This document shows, one piece after another, positions 9,389 through 17,027 of a stretch of DNA of 53,686 bases. The stretch's first letter is position 1. The number at the start of each line of letters is the position of its first letter. The notes beneath the pieces are model-generated. The model worked only from the letters and a program-made list of their open reading frames with translations. It did not search any database and was not told the origin of the DNA. This stretch comes from Lachnospiraceae bacterium. Its GTDB lineage: Bacteria > Bacillota_A > Clostridia > Lachnospirales > Lachnospiraceae. Location of the stretch: contig JAFXDD010000015.1 of the NCBI GenBank assembly GCA_017516285.1, positions 1-53,686 on the forward strand, read 5' to 3'. Made by a program: the position numbers and the translations under genes.

Positions 9389-11632
9389 TCACTCCATTTT
9401 TTCCCTTTCTATCATTTCCTTATATTTACCCGGGGTAATTCCTTCTTTCTTTTTAAACGTACGAATAAATACTTCATTGCTTAAAAATCCGGTTTTTTCT
9501 CCGGTTTCCCGAATAGTGCTCCCCTCTTCCCTAATAATTCGCTTTGCATGGGAAATCCTTACGGATGCTATATAATCCAATATGGAAACACCATATTTTT
9601 CTTTAAATATCTTGGACATATGAGTAGGATGCATTCCTATCTGATTCCCCAGCATTGTTATTGATAATTCCGTATCGTTATAGCTTTCATTAATGAGCTG
9701 CTTCAGCTCCTCCAAAACGTCATCGTTGCTTTTCCGCTTTATCTTACACTTGCATAATTCTGTAATTTGGTCGGACAACTGATGTTGAAAATCGGACAGA
9801 GTAGTAGCATTTTTCAAACTCCTGCGAGCTTCACGGATGCTTTCCTCTTCATATCCACACAACTTCATAACCCTGCCCAGTGCGCTTATAATCTCATTTT
9901 TGAAGACCAATGCAACATCCATGGACATTTCTTCATTCATCTGATAAACGTACATCAGCTGATCCACAAAATTATCTAAATCATCCTCTTCCTTTCGGTT
10001 TTCAATATATTCTAATAAAAGCATGAATACCTTAGATTCTTCGTCATTTCGGTAGCTGGCATTCCGCGCCTTAATATCTTTATAACAAATTATCTTACCG
10101 CTTCCAAAAAGGAAACGATACCGGATAGTCTCCTGTGCCTCCTTATATGCTTCCGGTATGGAATGAATACCTTCGTGGCTGTCACTATATCCGATAGTCA
10201 AAACTATCTGGAACTTTTGCAACAGGAATTCCTGACCTTCTTGTAATACCTTATATAGTTCAGAGTCTTCTCCGGACGTATTAATTAACAGCGCGTATCT
10301 GTTTTTGGAAAGACCCACAAAATAAGCCTTTCCCACCATATTACACAATTCTCCCAGAACATTTTGTACCACGAAGCCACACAAATCTTCCATTTCTTGA
10401 TTCAAAATATCTACATGAATAATACAAACCACAAACCTCTCGTTATTAAAGGAGACCTTGTTTTCTTCCAGCAGCGCCTCATCTACATATTCATATTTAT
10501 CTTCCAACAAGCCGTGCAAAAACCACTCTCGGCTAATTTTATTTTTTCCCTTTAATGCTTTTTCCTGATTTTCTACAAAAGACATTATATGTAAAAATTC
10601 TGACTTTACAGATTCCGGGGATGTATTTCCTTTTTTACGTTCCAAAAACTCCATTATATTGCCCACCGGACGATACGCTCTGGCAGCACTTCTGTAAGCA
10701 AAGATAATACTGATAAGTACGCACAAACCTGCGCCGACAAAACCACAAATGCGAAGCCACCTGAGCGTACTCCAAAAGACTTCCTTCGATACAACATAAA
10801 CATAAGAATTACCCAGTATCAAGGATTCTCTTATCTGTATCATGTAGTCTTTTCTATCCAACCATACACTTCGAACTCCTTCTTCCCATGCCATCGGCTC
10901 TATCATATACTGCCAATCCAGTTTGGAGTTGTTTGATATTAATAATTCCTTTTCAGAATTATATACTTGTAATACGCTGTCCGGATATTCGTTTTGCATT
11001 ACAAGTAACTGCTCTAAATAAGTCGGATCCAGTACGATACATACCGTATAGTCAGCTAAAGGGTTTCTTGATTCGTGTTTTCCCATTGTCATGCACAAAA
11101 ATTGCTTATCTTCACCGTTGTTGATAATATGACATACAAGCCCCTTGGTATCGGTCTTTAAAATACTTAAAAAAGTGTCTGTTGCTTCATCTTCTATTAT
11201 GTAATTTGAATAATACGTGGCGTAATAATTGGCTATATCCATAACAACAGCTTTACCGGAAATCACTTTATTATTGCGATTGTACCAGATAAATACATCA
11301 TAGTATTTAGAGTCTAATTGATTTTCAAGCAAATTATGAATTTTCGCCCTTAACTCTTTATCCAATTTTGTGTTATTAGCAGAATTCGCTGCATATAGTC
11401 GACATTCCTCTGTTGCAAAAACAGTACTACAGATTTCTTTCATCTCTTCCATTACTTCTTCCAGCTGTTCTACATACAAAGACAGATTTTTATTTTCGAT
11501 ATCCATTATTTGCTCTTTCACAACCTTATTCGACTGCCACAAAATCAGTAAAATAGTTATAATTGGTATGCAGAGCAATAAAAGAAAGCTGATTAAAAGC
11601 TCTATAAAAAAACTTCTTTTTCCTTTAAACAT
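9389..11632 (-). CDS. Membrane-anchored AraC-family regulator (YtdP/YesS type)
   Basis: This 747-residue protein has a transmembrane helix near residues 8-30, a long extracytoplasmic part, a second helix near 290-312 and a C-terminal AraC DNA-binding domain from about residue 645. The last is shown by LSITMLGNQIGMHPTHMSKI and EVFIRTFKKKEGITPGKY. This layout is that of YtdP, YesS and similar regulators placed next to Lpl-type transporters, which sense extracellular sugars and control the linked operon. The gene lies directly upstream of lplA in the same direction and has an AAGGAGG site. It probably activates the pectin/uronate operon and perhaps itself. The ligand is unknown. Confidence 0.88.
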   Translation of the reverse strand: MFKGKRSFFIELLISFLLLLCIPIITILLILWQSNKVVKEQIMDIENKNLSLYVEQLEEVMEEMKEICSTVFATEECRLYAANSANNTKLDKELRAKIHNLLENQLDSKYYDVFIWYNRNNKVISGKAVVMDIANYYATYYSNYIIEDEATDTFLSILKTDTKGLVCHIINNGEDKQFLCMTMGKHESRNPLADYTVCIVLDPTYLEQLLVMQNEYPDSVLQVYNSEKELLISNNSKLDWQYMIEPMAWEEGVRSVWLDRKDYMIQIRESLILGNSYVYVVSKEVFWSTLRWLRICGFVGAGLCVLISIIFAYRSAARAYRPVGNIMEFLERKKGNTSPESVKSEFLHIMSFVENQEKALKGKNKISREWFLHGLLEDKYEYVDEALLEENKVSFNNERFVVCIIHVDILNQEMEDLCGFVVQNVLGELCNMVGKAYFVGLSKNRYALLINTSGEDSELYKVLQEGQEFLLQKFQIVLTIGYSDSHEGIHSIPEAYKEAQETIRYRFLFGSGKIICYKDIKARNASYRNDEESKVFMLLLEYIENRKEEDDLDNFVDQLMYVYQMNEEMSMDVALVFKNEIISALGRVMKLCGYEEESIREARRSLKNATTLSDFQHQLSDQITELCKCKIKRKSNDDVLEELKQLINESYNDTELSITMLGNQIGMHPTHMSKIFKEKYGVSILDYIASVRISHAKRIIREEGSTIRETGEKTGFLSNEVFIRTFKKKEGITPGKYKEMIEREKME

Positions 11633-11935
11633 CTTCTTGTTCCTCCTTGTTTTTTACTTCATTAAACATTGTTATTTCTATTCACAGTATAAAACAATTC
11701 CGCCACTAATTCCATGGTATTTGTTTCCAATTGCTACTCCACAACAAAACTATTATAATTAAATCGGTGTTCTAAACTGCTCACCGTTAAGTTTTCACTA
11801 TGTCGGCAAAGTCCACATATTTTTTGAAATCTTCAGCTGTACATTCTGCAATACCATACCTTTTTAATTATTATACAGCCAATTCTTTGCCATATAAATT
11901 GGAAAATAAATACAAATATATTGCAAATAATATAC
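11633..11935. other. AT-rich intergenic stretch with no intact gene
   Basis: This gap separates the regulator gene from the Rpn pseudogene. It holds the regulator's ribosome binding site and presumably its promoter, but I found no clear hexamer pair. On the minus strand a 26-codon open fragment from about 11869 to a stop at 11787 (containing AECTAEDFKKYVDFADIV) looks more protein-like than random, but it has no start codon or recognisable family. It may be a gene remnant. Confidence 0.35.
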
Positions 11936-11962
11936 AAAAAACGCCCACCCTTTGGGTGGACG
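11936..11962 (-). terminator. Terminator hairpin, copy 1
   Basis: On the minus strand CGTCCACCC-AAA-GGGTGGGCG forms a 9-bp stem with one U-G pair, followed by six T. It lies downstream of the Rpn pseudogene. The same stem recurs at 13053-13077 and 14476-14502. Confidence 0.8.
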
Positions 11963-12040
11963 TCCTCATTTTCTGGACTCCCTCTTCAAAGTTTAATTCG
12001 CCATGAGGCCTCGCCCTCGCGGGCAGCTCCTCAACCTTCC

Positions 12041-12979
12041 TTACATCGCCTCCAAAGCCAATGCTTGAACTTCTTCCGGCAATAGGCCAGTCATTCTTGC
12101 TATAAAGTCAATAGACAGACCACCTTCCTGCAACATCCTGCGAGCCATTGCAATACGCTCATCCTGTGCCCCTTCCTGTCTTCCTTCACTATTTGCCTCT
12201 TCCATCATTTCCCTAAGTGCCTGACACATATCTACCTTTTCCTCCTCATTTTCTTCATTAATTTCCACACCGGTTACGCTGCTGACCACTCTGGCAGCAC
12301 TTCTGTCCATATTCCTAAAGCGGTCGTCCTTCTGCACCATTTCATTTAATTTCGTCTTGTCCTTAGAGTGCTTGATAAAAAGCATTACCTCACGCAGGCT
12401 AGTCTGAAACTGGTCAATCTCTTCGTCCGACATGTGCTCCGGTGCAATCAAATTTAATTTATAATCTGATACAAAGGACAAAATCTCCGGTTCCTGCACG
12501 GACAACATTTCATGCAGGCTCATAGGTCCGTCCCACTCACCGGCGCCAAAATAAACAGCCAGAGTAACCACCGGTATTAATCGATCCTCTTTGTGAAAGC
12601 CGGACAGAAATTCACCGGCAGTAAGCTTCTTTTCCTGTTCCTTTGGATCACCTGCTTTTCTGGCCTCTCTGTGAGAACGGGCAGCCTCCTCCACCTGCGC
12701 TGCATACTGCAGAGCATCATAGACCATGTTCCTTACCGGCATGGCATGGTTCACCTCACTCTGTGACTCAATACCCAGCAAAAGATAAACTCCGTTGTCA
12801 TCCACCATGGCAGTGGCACTTTTTAACACGTCACGATACCTTTGTGTTGGAATCCCGGCTCCATCAGCACCGTATGGAATTGCCGTAAGATCTGTATCTA
12901 ACGGCTTTAGATTCTCCGGCCTGATAACCTGCTCCCCTTTATAAATAAACTTATTGAAGGCATCTGCAAAAACAGTACG
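12041..12979 (-). pseudogene. 5'-truncated Rpn-family nuclease/transposase-like gene
   Basis: An open frame of about 313 codons runs from just after a TGA at 12980-12982 to the stop at 12041. It begins in mid-domain (ADAFNKFIYKGEQ) and continues with blocks usual in Rpn/YhgA-type recombination-promoting nucleases of Clostridia: PLDTDLTAIPYG, YLLLGIESQSEV (the E-x-Q catalytic strand) and MPVRNMVYDALQYAAQ. The normal N-terminus is missing and no start codon with a ribosome binding site is present at the break, so I call it a pseudogene; a shorter product from an internal GTG at 12829 cannot be excluded. The C-terminal part, with helical Glu-rich stretches, is intact. It is unlike the intact Rpn gene next to it, so it is a separate subfamily. 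Confidence 0.75.
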
Positions 12980-12983
12980 TCAA

Positions 12984-13007
12984 AAGCGGAGGCACATACC
13001 TCCGCTT
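12984..13007 (-). terminator. Hairpin upstream of the Rpn pseudogene
   Basis: AAGCGGAGG and CCTCCGCTT form a perfect 9-bp stem with a 6-base loop. On the minus strand it is followed by only a short TT(TT) run, so it is a weak terminator or a scar. It marks the left side of the truncation point of the pseudogene. Confidence 0.5.
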
Positions 13008-13052
13008 CAATACACGCTAACTCATCATTTTCTATTTTCGTTATAGACCATT

Positions 13053-13077
13053 AAACGCCCACCCTCACGGGTGGACG
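13053..13077 (-). terminator. Terminator hairpin, copy 2
   Basis: This has the same stem as copy 3 (CGTCCACCC-GTGA-GGGTGGGCG on the minus strand), followed by TTTAA. It is part of the 110-bp direct repeat and lies after the duplicated 3' end of the small BMC-operon gene. Confidence 0.75.
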
Positions 13078-13162
13078 TCCTCACTTCACTATAATAAATG
13101 TACCGGCATATCTTCTGTCAGTCGACAAGCCTCATTGCCTTTCTTTTGCTTTATCGGCTCTG
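13053..13162 (-). repeat. 110-bp direct repeat, copy A
   Basis: These 110 bases are identical to 14478-14587, in the same orientation, 1425 bases apart; similarity continues a few bases with two mismatches and then stops. Copy B is the genuine 3' end and terminator of the small disordered-protein gene of the BMC operon. The two copies bracket the intact Rpn gene. Confidence 0.95.
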
Positions 13163-13178
13163 CAGTCGGTTTAGCTTT
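13089..13178 (-). pseudogene. Duplicated C-terminal fragment of the BMC-operon disordered protein
   Basis: The frame reads KAKPTAEPIKQKK..., then the same last residues (NEACRLTEDMPVHLL) as the protein encoded at 14514-14915, and ends at TAG 13089-13091. It has no start of its own. It is in the same frame as the Rpn gene just upstream and is separated from it by the Rpn TAA at 13182-13184 and one codon, so read-through would append this tail to Rpn. The few residues before the identical block differ from the full gene, so the fragment may derive from a diverged second copy. Confidence 0.85.
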
Positions 13179-13181
13179 ACA

Positions 13182-14321
13182 TTAAGCCTCCGGAACTTCA
13201 ACTCCATGCGCTGCCAGTAAAGCTTTTAAATGTGCATTTTCTGTCTCTGCGTCCTGAGCTCTAGTCTGTGAAGCAGCAAGCTCTGCCTTTAGACATATAT
13301 TTTCTGTCTTGGTGTCTGAAAGCTCTGTCTGTACATCTGAAAGCTCTGTCTGTACATCTGAAAGCTCTGTCTGTACATTTGAAAGCTCTGTCTGTACATT
13401 TGAAAGCTCTGTCTGTACATTTGAAAGCTCTGTTTGCACACTTAAAAGCTCCGCCTTTGCCTGAGCCACCTCTGTCTGTGCCGCCTGTACGTCTATCTTT
13501 TCCATATTTGCCCACAGATATCCCATATTTCGCGTCCTCACTCTCTTTACACATTCCTCGGTATCCTGTCTGGATAAATTTAACTTCGTACACAGTGCCT
13601 GCATAACCATTACAATGATATCAATAACTGCCTCAGGTGATTCCTCAACAATACGGTTAATCTCATCAGCCGGTATATGCACAAACTCACTCAAATCCGC
13701 TTTCGTCTGAATCTTATTCAAAAGCATAATCAAGGACATTTCATCCTTGCGCTCCAAAAGCTCCTTGTTGCTATATTTGTGATTATCGACCAAGCAGTAG
13801 GTAAAATCCGGAATGTACTCCTCAAAGACTTCATGCATAAAAATGCGATCCTTTAAGTGCATCGGTGCCGTCCATGTATCGCTGCCTTCGTGATAAACCA
13901 CGGGCAAAATGGGTGGATACCGAAATTCCTTGGTCTTCACCTTGTCCTTATAGTCTGTGCCGAACTGCTTCTCATACTCTGCCCAGATGCAGGCCATGTA
14001 CTTTAGTAGTTGAACAATTACATTATAATCTACTTTGGTCTTATGTTCAATAAGCGAGATTAGAAAAATTTCAGATTTTTCACCCTTTTCATTGTGAATG
14101 TGGATTTTCTTGACAGTGTCGGCCTCAAATTCCACACCGAAGTAGGATGTGAATCGGTCGGTATAGTCCTCGATATCCTCCGGTTTGATGTTTTTCATCA
14201 TGGGATGATTTACGTAGTTTCTGAGGAACTGACTGCAGAGCACCGGATTTCTAAAAATAGTTTTGCTCTGAATGTCATTGGTGGGAGCCTTTTGCTCTTC
14301 TTTTAAAGTTTTATTTGCCAT
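13182..14321 (-). CDS. Rpn/YhgA-family PD-(D/E)XK nuclease with coiled-coil repeat tail
   Basis: The 379-residue protein belongs to the Rpn recombination-promoting nuclease/putative transposase family: an N-terminal FRNPVLCSQFLRNY block, then FLISLIEHKTKVDYNVIVQL, where E-x-K is the nuclease core, and PPILPVVYHEGSDTW. From about residue 288 to 350 the protein becomes a heptad array of S(N/D)VQTEL units, a predicted coiled coil encoded by 21-bp DNA repeats. Rpn proteins cut DNA and promote RecA-independent recombination; here the gene is itself bracketed by a 110-bp direct repeat and lies at the end of the BMC operon. The start ATG follows AGGAGG. It appears intact. Confidence 0.8.
   Translation of the reverse strand: MANKTLKEEQKAPTNDIQSKTIFRNPVLCSQFLRNYVNHPMMKNIKPEDIEDYTDRFTSYFGVEFEADTVKKIHIHNEKGEKSEIFLISLIEHKTKVDYNVIVQLLKYMACIWAEYEKQFGTDYKDKVKTKEFRYPPILPVVYHEGSDTWTAPMHLKDRIFMHEVFEEYIPDFTYCLVDNHKYSNKELLERKDEMSLIMLLNKIQTKADLSEFVHIPADEINRIVEESPEAVIDIIVMVMQALCTKLNLSRQDTEECVKRVRTRNMGYLWANMEKIDVQAAQTEVAQAKAELLSVQTELSNVQTELSNVQTELSNVQTELSDVQTELSDVQTELSDTKTENICLKAELAASQTRAQDAETENAHLKALLAAHGVEVPEA
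13320..13445 (-). repeat. Six 21-bp tandem repeats inside the Rpn gene
   Basis: Six head-to-tail units of AAGCTCTGTCTGTACATYTGA (plus-strand view) start at 13320, 13341, 13362, 13383, 13404 and 13425; the last unit is diverged. Each encodes one heptad (S-N/D-V-Q-T-E-L). The near identity of the units at DNA level suggests recent slippage, so copy number may differ between strains. Confidence 0.95.
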
Positions 14322-14414
14322 AATAGCCTCCTTTTACAAGTGTCGGATTAATTTGTATTTAACCCAATATTTATTTTTGTATGGCTATCATAGCATAATA
14401 TTTTGTGGAATTTG

Positions 14415-14428
14415 GACGATATATCGTC
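14415..14428. promoter_or_regulatory. Perfect palindrome upstream of the Rpn gene
   Basis: GACGATATATCGTC is a perfect 14-bp palindrome about 94 bases before the Rpn start and is a plausible operator. A near-copy with a different centre (GACGAT-GT-ATCGTC, about 41801-41814) lies upstream of the small toxin gene. The binding protein is unknown. Confidence 0.4.
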
Positions 14429-14475
14429 TAAATTGTAAACTTTTTGTGAACAATAGCAAATATAGCGGTTACACC

Positions 14476-14502
14476 AAAAACGCCCACCCTCACGGGTGGA
14501 CG
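14476..14502 (-). terminator. Terminator of the BMC operon (hairpin copy 3)
   Basis: On the minus strand CGTCCACCC-GTGA-GGGTGGGCG forms a 9-bp stem, followed by TTTTT, 11 bases after the stop of the last gene. It closes the transcript that began at the aldolase promoter near 24948. Confidence 0.85.
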
Positions 14503-14587
14503 TCCTCACTTCACTATAATAAATGTACCGGCATATCTTCTGTCAGTCGACAAGCCTCATTGCCTTTCTTTTGCTTTATCGGCTCTG
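14478..14587 (-). repeat. 110-bp direct repeat, copy B
   Basis: This copy covers the last 24 or so codons of the small disordered-protein gene plus its terminator. It is identical to copy A at 13053-13162. Confidence 0.95.
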
Positions 14588-14915
14588 TAGCCGGTGCTGC
14601 CTTTGCACTGGTCTTTGAAGCCTCAGCAGGCTTTGTTTCAGCTGACTTTGGCTGAGTATTCTTTTTTGCCGGTGCTTTCTTTGTAGTTGTCTTAGTAGTG
14701 GTTTCCTTCTTTACTGCCGGCTTTCTGGTCGTTGTTTTTCTGGTTGGCTTTGCCTGTTCTGCGGTGACTGCCGCAGCCTCGGCCTGCTCTACAGGCACTG
14801 CCGCCTTCTCTTCCTGAACCACTGTCTGTACCTCTTCGGTCACTGCCTTCTTATTAACGGTTCCTTCTGCATTTGCCTTTGATGCTCTTTTAATACTTCC
14901 TGCTCCTACTGCCAT
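14514..14915 (-). CDS. Disordered Lys/Ala-rich partner of ParA; candidate BMC-positioning adaptor
   Basis: This is a 133-residue protein with about 25 Ala, 22 Lys and no Phe, Tyr or Trp, so it should be largely disordered. It has three zones: a short N-terminal block MAVGAGSIKRASKANAEG, an acidic Val/Glu/Ala stretch, and a very basic middle with TTTRK and KTTTKK runs; it ends LTEDMPVHLL. Its ATG overlaps the end of the ParA gene by about 10 bases, so the two are probably translationally coupled. In carboxysome systems the ParA-type McdA works with a small, poorly conserved, disordered McdB that links it to the shell. Position, size and composition suggest the same role here, but there is no recognisable homology to McdB. 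A DNA- or RNA-coating basic protein is an alternative. Confidence 0.6.
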   Translation of the reverse strand: MAVGAGSIKRASKANAEGTVNKKAVTEEVQTVVQEEKAAVPVEQAEAAAVTAEQAKPTRKTTTRKPAVKKETTTKTTTKKAPAKKNTQPKSAETKPAEASKTSAKAAPATEPIKQKKGNEACRLTEDMPVHLL

Positions 14916-15697
14916 ATGCTATCAATCTCCTTTGCAAGCTCCATATATTCTCCGGCGCTTCGTGCCTTTGCTTTGTGAACCAGCACAGGCTTACTGTCGT
15001 CCTGAGCCCACTCCACTTCACTGTCCACGCGGATGATATTTGTAAATACGTGTACATTGTCTGCGGAACGTAAGGTTTCGCATGTTTGTTTGTAATAATT
15101 TTTACGGGCGTCTACCTTGGTAATGGCTATGCCCAAAAGCTCCAAATTCTCATTAATGCGACGAACATCCTCCAAAAATTCGAACATATTGGCCACACCG
15201 AACAGTCCCCATGGACTGGCCTCTACCGGCATGATTACATAGTTTGATGCGCAGAGTATATTCATAACCCAGCCACCCAGTGTAGGAGGCGCATCTATCA
15301 GAATATAGTCGTACAGATTAGATTCCTTAATACTTTTCAGACAGTTTTTTAAAATAAACTCCCTCTGCCATTTGGTAAAAAGCTCATACTCCATACCACT
15401 CATCAACATAGAAGAAGGTATGAGATCCAGATTTTCATAAGGGGTAGGGATAATGTACTCCTTCAAATCCTCCTGTTTTTTGATGGCATGATAAAGATTG
15501 CGTTCACTGGCTGCCAGCTCCAACACCTGATCCTCTGAAAAAAAGGACAGGGACAGATTCAACTGCATATCTCCATCTATCAAAAGAACCTTCCTTCCCA
15601 TGGTTGCCAAAGAGTATCCTATATTCGCACAGGAAGTAGTCTTGCCACTACCACCTTTATTGTTTGCAAATGCTATGATTTTAGTTTTCTTCTCCAT
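14906..15697 (-). CDS. ParA/MinD-type ATPase at the end of the BMC operon (McdA-like)
   Basis: The 263-residue protein has the deviant Walker A box NNKGGSGKTT with signature Lys14 and catalytic-loop Lys19, an LLIDGD switch region and Walker B YDYILIDAPPTLGG. It lacks a partner parB and the N-terminal helix-turn-helix of plasmid ParA. I choose the ATG at 15695-15697: it begins the conserved MEKKTKIIAFANN and overlaps the deoR stop by 17 bases. The next gene overlaps its own end. These overlaps place it firmly in the BMC transcript. ParA ATPases form gradients on the nucleoid that spread plasmids, chemoreceptors and carboxysomes; here the likely cargo is the rhamnose microcompartment. A cell-division or chromosome role is less likely given the context. 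Confidence 0.88.
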   Translation of the reverse strand: MEKKTKIIAFANNKGGSGKTTSCANIGYSLATMGRKVLLIDGDMQLNLSLSFFSEDQVLELAASERNLYHAIKKQEDLKEYIIPTPYENLDLIPSSMLMSGMEYELFTKWQREFILKNCLKSIKESNLYDYILIDAPPTLGGWVMNILCASNYVIMPVEASPWGLFGVANMFEFLEDVRRINENLELLGIAITKVDARKNYYKQTCETLRSADNVHVFTNIIRVDSEVEWAQDDSKPVLVHKAKARSAGEYMELAKEIDSIWQ

Positions 15698-16451
15698 ACA
15701 GACATTCAATCCCTTTATCCTTAAAATATGCCATCCATGCATCGGATGGACGTATATCAGTTACTATCGTGTCAATATCTCTGATTTCACAAATCTGTGA
15801 AAAGGCTGCTTTGTCGAATTTGGTATGGTCTACAGCCAATATTCTCATACCGGCTGAACGAAGCATGCTCTTTTTAACCTGTGAAAACATTTCATTGGTA
15901 TCGGTAATGCCCTTATCCATATCAATGCCCTTACAGGACATTATGACCTTGTCAGCATTAAAAGTACTGATACTTTCTACCGCCTTCGGACCTACCAGTA
16001 CCAGATAATTCTCCCAAATGGAGCCCCCGGTGGAAATCACATTCCACCCCGGCACCTCCGCTACCTCTAACAGAACTTCTACGGAGTTAGTTACGATTGT
16101 AAGTCGGTTTTTGTCTTTGATAGCATTCACGATTGCTACGGTAGTAGTACTCGGGTCCAGAATAATGTGGTCTCCGTCAGCAATCATTCCGGCAACTATC
16201 TCTGCAATCATGCGTTTCCCACGCATATTTTTCTTTTTGCGGACGCTGAAAGGCATTTCAGTGTTATTATTTTCCACTAAAACGGCTCCACCATATGTCT
16301 TGGTGGCCAAGCCCATTTTTTCTAATTTGTCTAAGTCTCTTCTGATGGTTTCCTCAGACACATCAAACTGCTCGCTCAACTCACCTACTACTACACGTTT
16401 TTCGTCTTGAAGCTTTTCCAGTATCAGATTTCTTCTTTCTACTGCTAACAT
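15681..16451 (-). CDS. DeoR-family transcriptional regulator of the BMC operon
   Basis: The 256-residue protein has an N-terminal DeoR winged helix (LSEQFDVSEETIRRDLDKLE, residues about 25-44) and the C-terminal sugar-phosphate sensor domain with DPSTTTVAI, VTNSVEVLLEV and ADKVIMSCKGID. DeoR proteins are usually repressors released by a phosphorylated sugar; rhamnulose-1-phosphate or DHAP would fit here. The gene is embedded between pduT and parA and overlaps parA, so it is made with the compartment and probably gives feedback control. The separate AraC regulator at 29061-30047 may provide activation. Confidence 0.9.
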   Translation of the reverse strand: MLAVERRNLILEKLQDEKRVVVGELSEQFDVSEETIRRDLDKLEKMGLATKTYGGAVLVENNNTEMPFSVRKKKNMRGKRMIAEIVAGMIADGDHIILDPSTTTVAIVNAIKDKNRLTIVTNSVEVLLEVAEVPGWNVISTGGSIWENYLVLVGPKAVESISTFNADKVIMSCKGIDMDKGITDTNEMFSQVKKSMLRSAGMRILAVDHTKFDKAAFSQICEIRDIDTIVTDIRPSDAWMAYFKDKGIECLYGEEN

Positions 16452-16468
16452 AACCGGCTCCTTATAAA

Positions 16469-17017
16469 CTATAAAATAGACTTACAAAGCTGTGCGTCAG
16501 GACGTGCAATAACGGAGGAATCCAAAAACATGCCTCTTTCACCTACACTTACCTTTGCCTTCTGAATAGCTGCCTCGCAGGCTGCCACTTCACCGGTAAT
16601 CAGCATGTAGGACTTGCCACACATACCCTTTGCAATACGTAGCTCAATAAGCTTGACAATTGCAGTCTTGGCTGCAATGTCAGCTGCTACAATAATAGAT
16701 GCTGCGTCATAAGTCTCTAAAATGCCTAATGCATTAATTTCTTCAATCTGGCTGCTGCCGTAAATAGCAGGGAAAATGGATGCGTCCGGATTGCCCAGCA
16801 CGAAACTGCCGATTAATTCATCCGGTCTGGTTTTCTCTGCACGGTCTATAGCCGCTCTTACCGCACTTAAATCACCGGCAATCAGGGCAATGTACTTGCC
16901 CGGACATACGGTCTGTGCCTCTAACAATTCCACTTCAGAGGTCTTTACCATCTGATCTGCTGCAGTAATACCTGCTGAAACTGTCTTAAATTCAATCATT
17001 CCGATTGCTCTAGCCAT
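16469..17017 (-). CDS. pduT: PduT-like tandem-domain BMC shell protein with Fe-S cysteine
   Basis: The protein of 182 residues contains two BMC domains in tandem, the first starting GMIEFKTVSAGITAADQMVK and the second after about residue 92 (LGILETYDAASIIVAADI). Such proteins form trimers that look like pseudo-hexamers. Cys38, in TVCPGKY, matches the position of the PduT cysteine that holds a [4Fe-4S] cluster at the trimer pore. The gene lies next to pduS, whose product is a flavin/Fe-S protein, and the pair could carry electrons across the shell. It starts behind GAGGAT and precedes deoR by 17 bases. Confidence 0.9.
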   Translation of the reverse strand: MARAIGMIEFKTVSAGITAADQMVKTSEVELLEAQTVCPGKYIALIAGDLSAVRAAIDRAEKTRPDELIGSFVLGNPDASIFPAIYGSSQIEEINALGILETYDAASIIVAADIAAKTAIVKLIELRIAKGMCGKSYMLITGEVAACEAAIQKAKVSVGERGMFLDSSVIARPDAQLCKSIL

Positions 17018-17027
17018 GTTCTATCCT

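Noticed and set aside
11787..11869. Possible gene fragment (AECTAEDFKKYVDFADIV)
   Set aside because: It has no start codon and no recognisable family; too short to call as a pseudogene.
13320..13445. Regular short repeats that could suggest a CRISPR array
   Set aside because: Units are 21 bp head to tail with no spacers and encode heptads of a real protein.
13268..13606. Plus-strand frame with LKALSVH repeats
   Set aside because: It is the antisense image of the 21-bp repeats in the Rpn gene.
14906..15697. ParA as plasmid or chromosome partition protein
   Set aside because: No parB, parS-like repeats or replication genes nearby, and the gene overlaps deoR inside the BMC operon.
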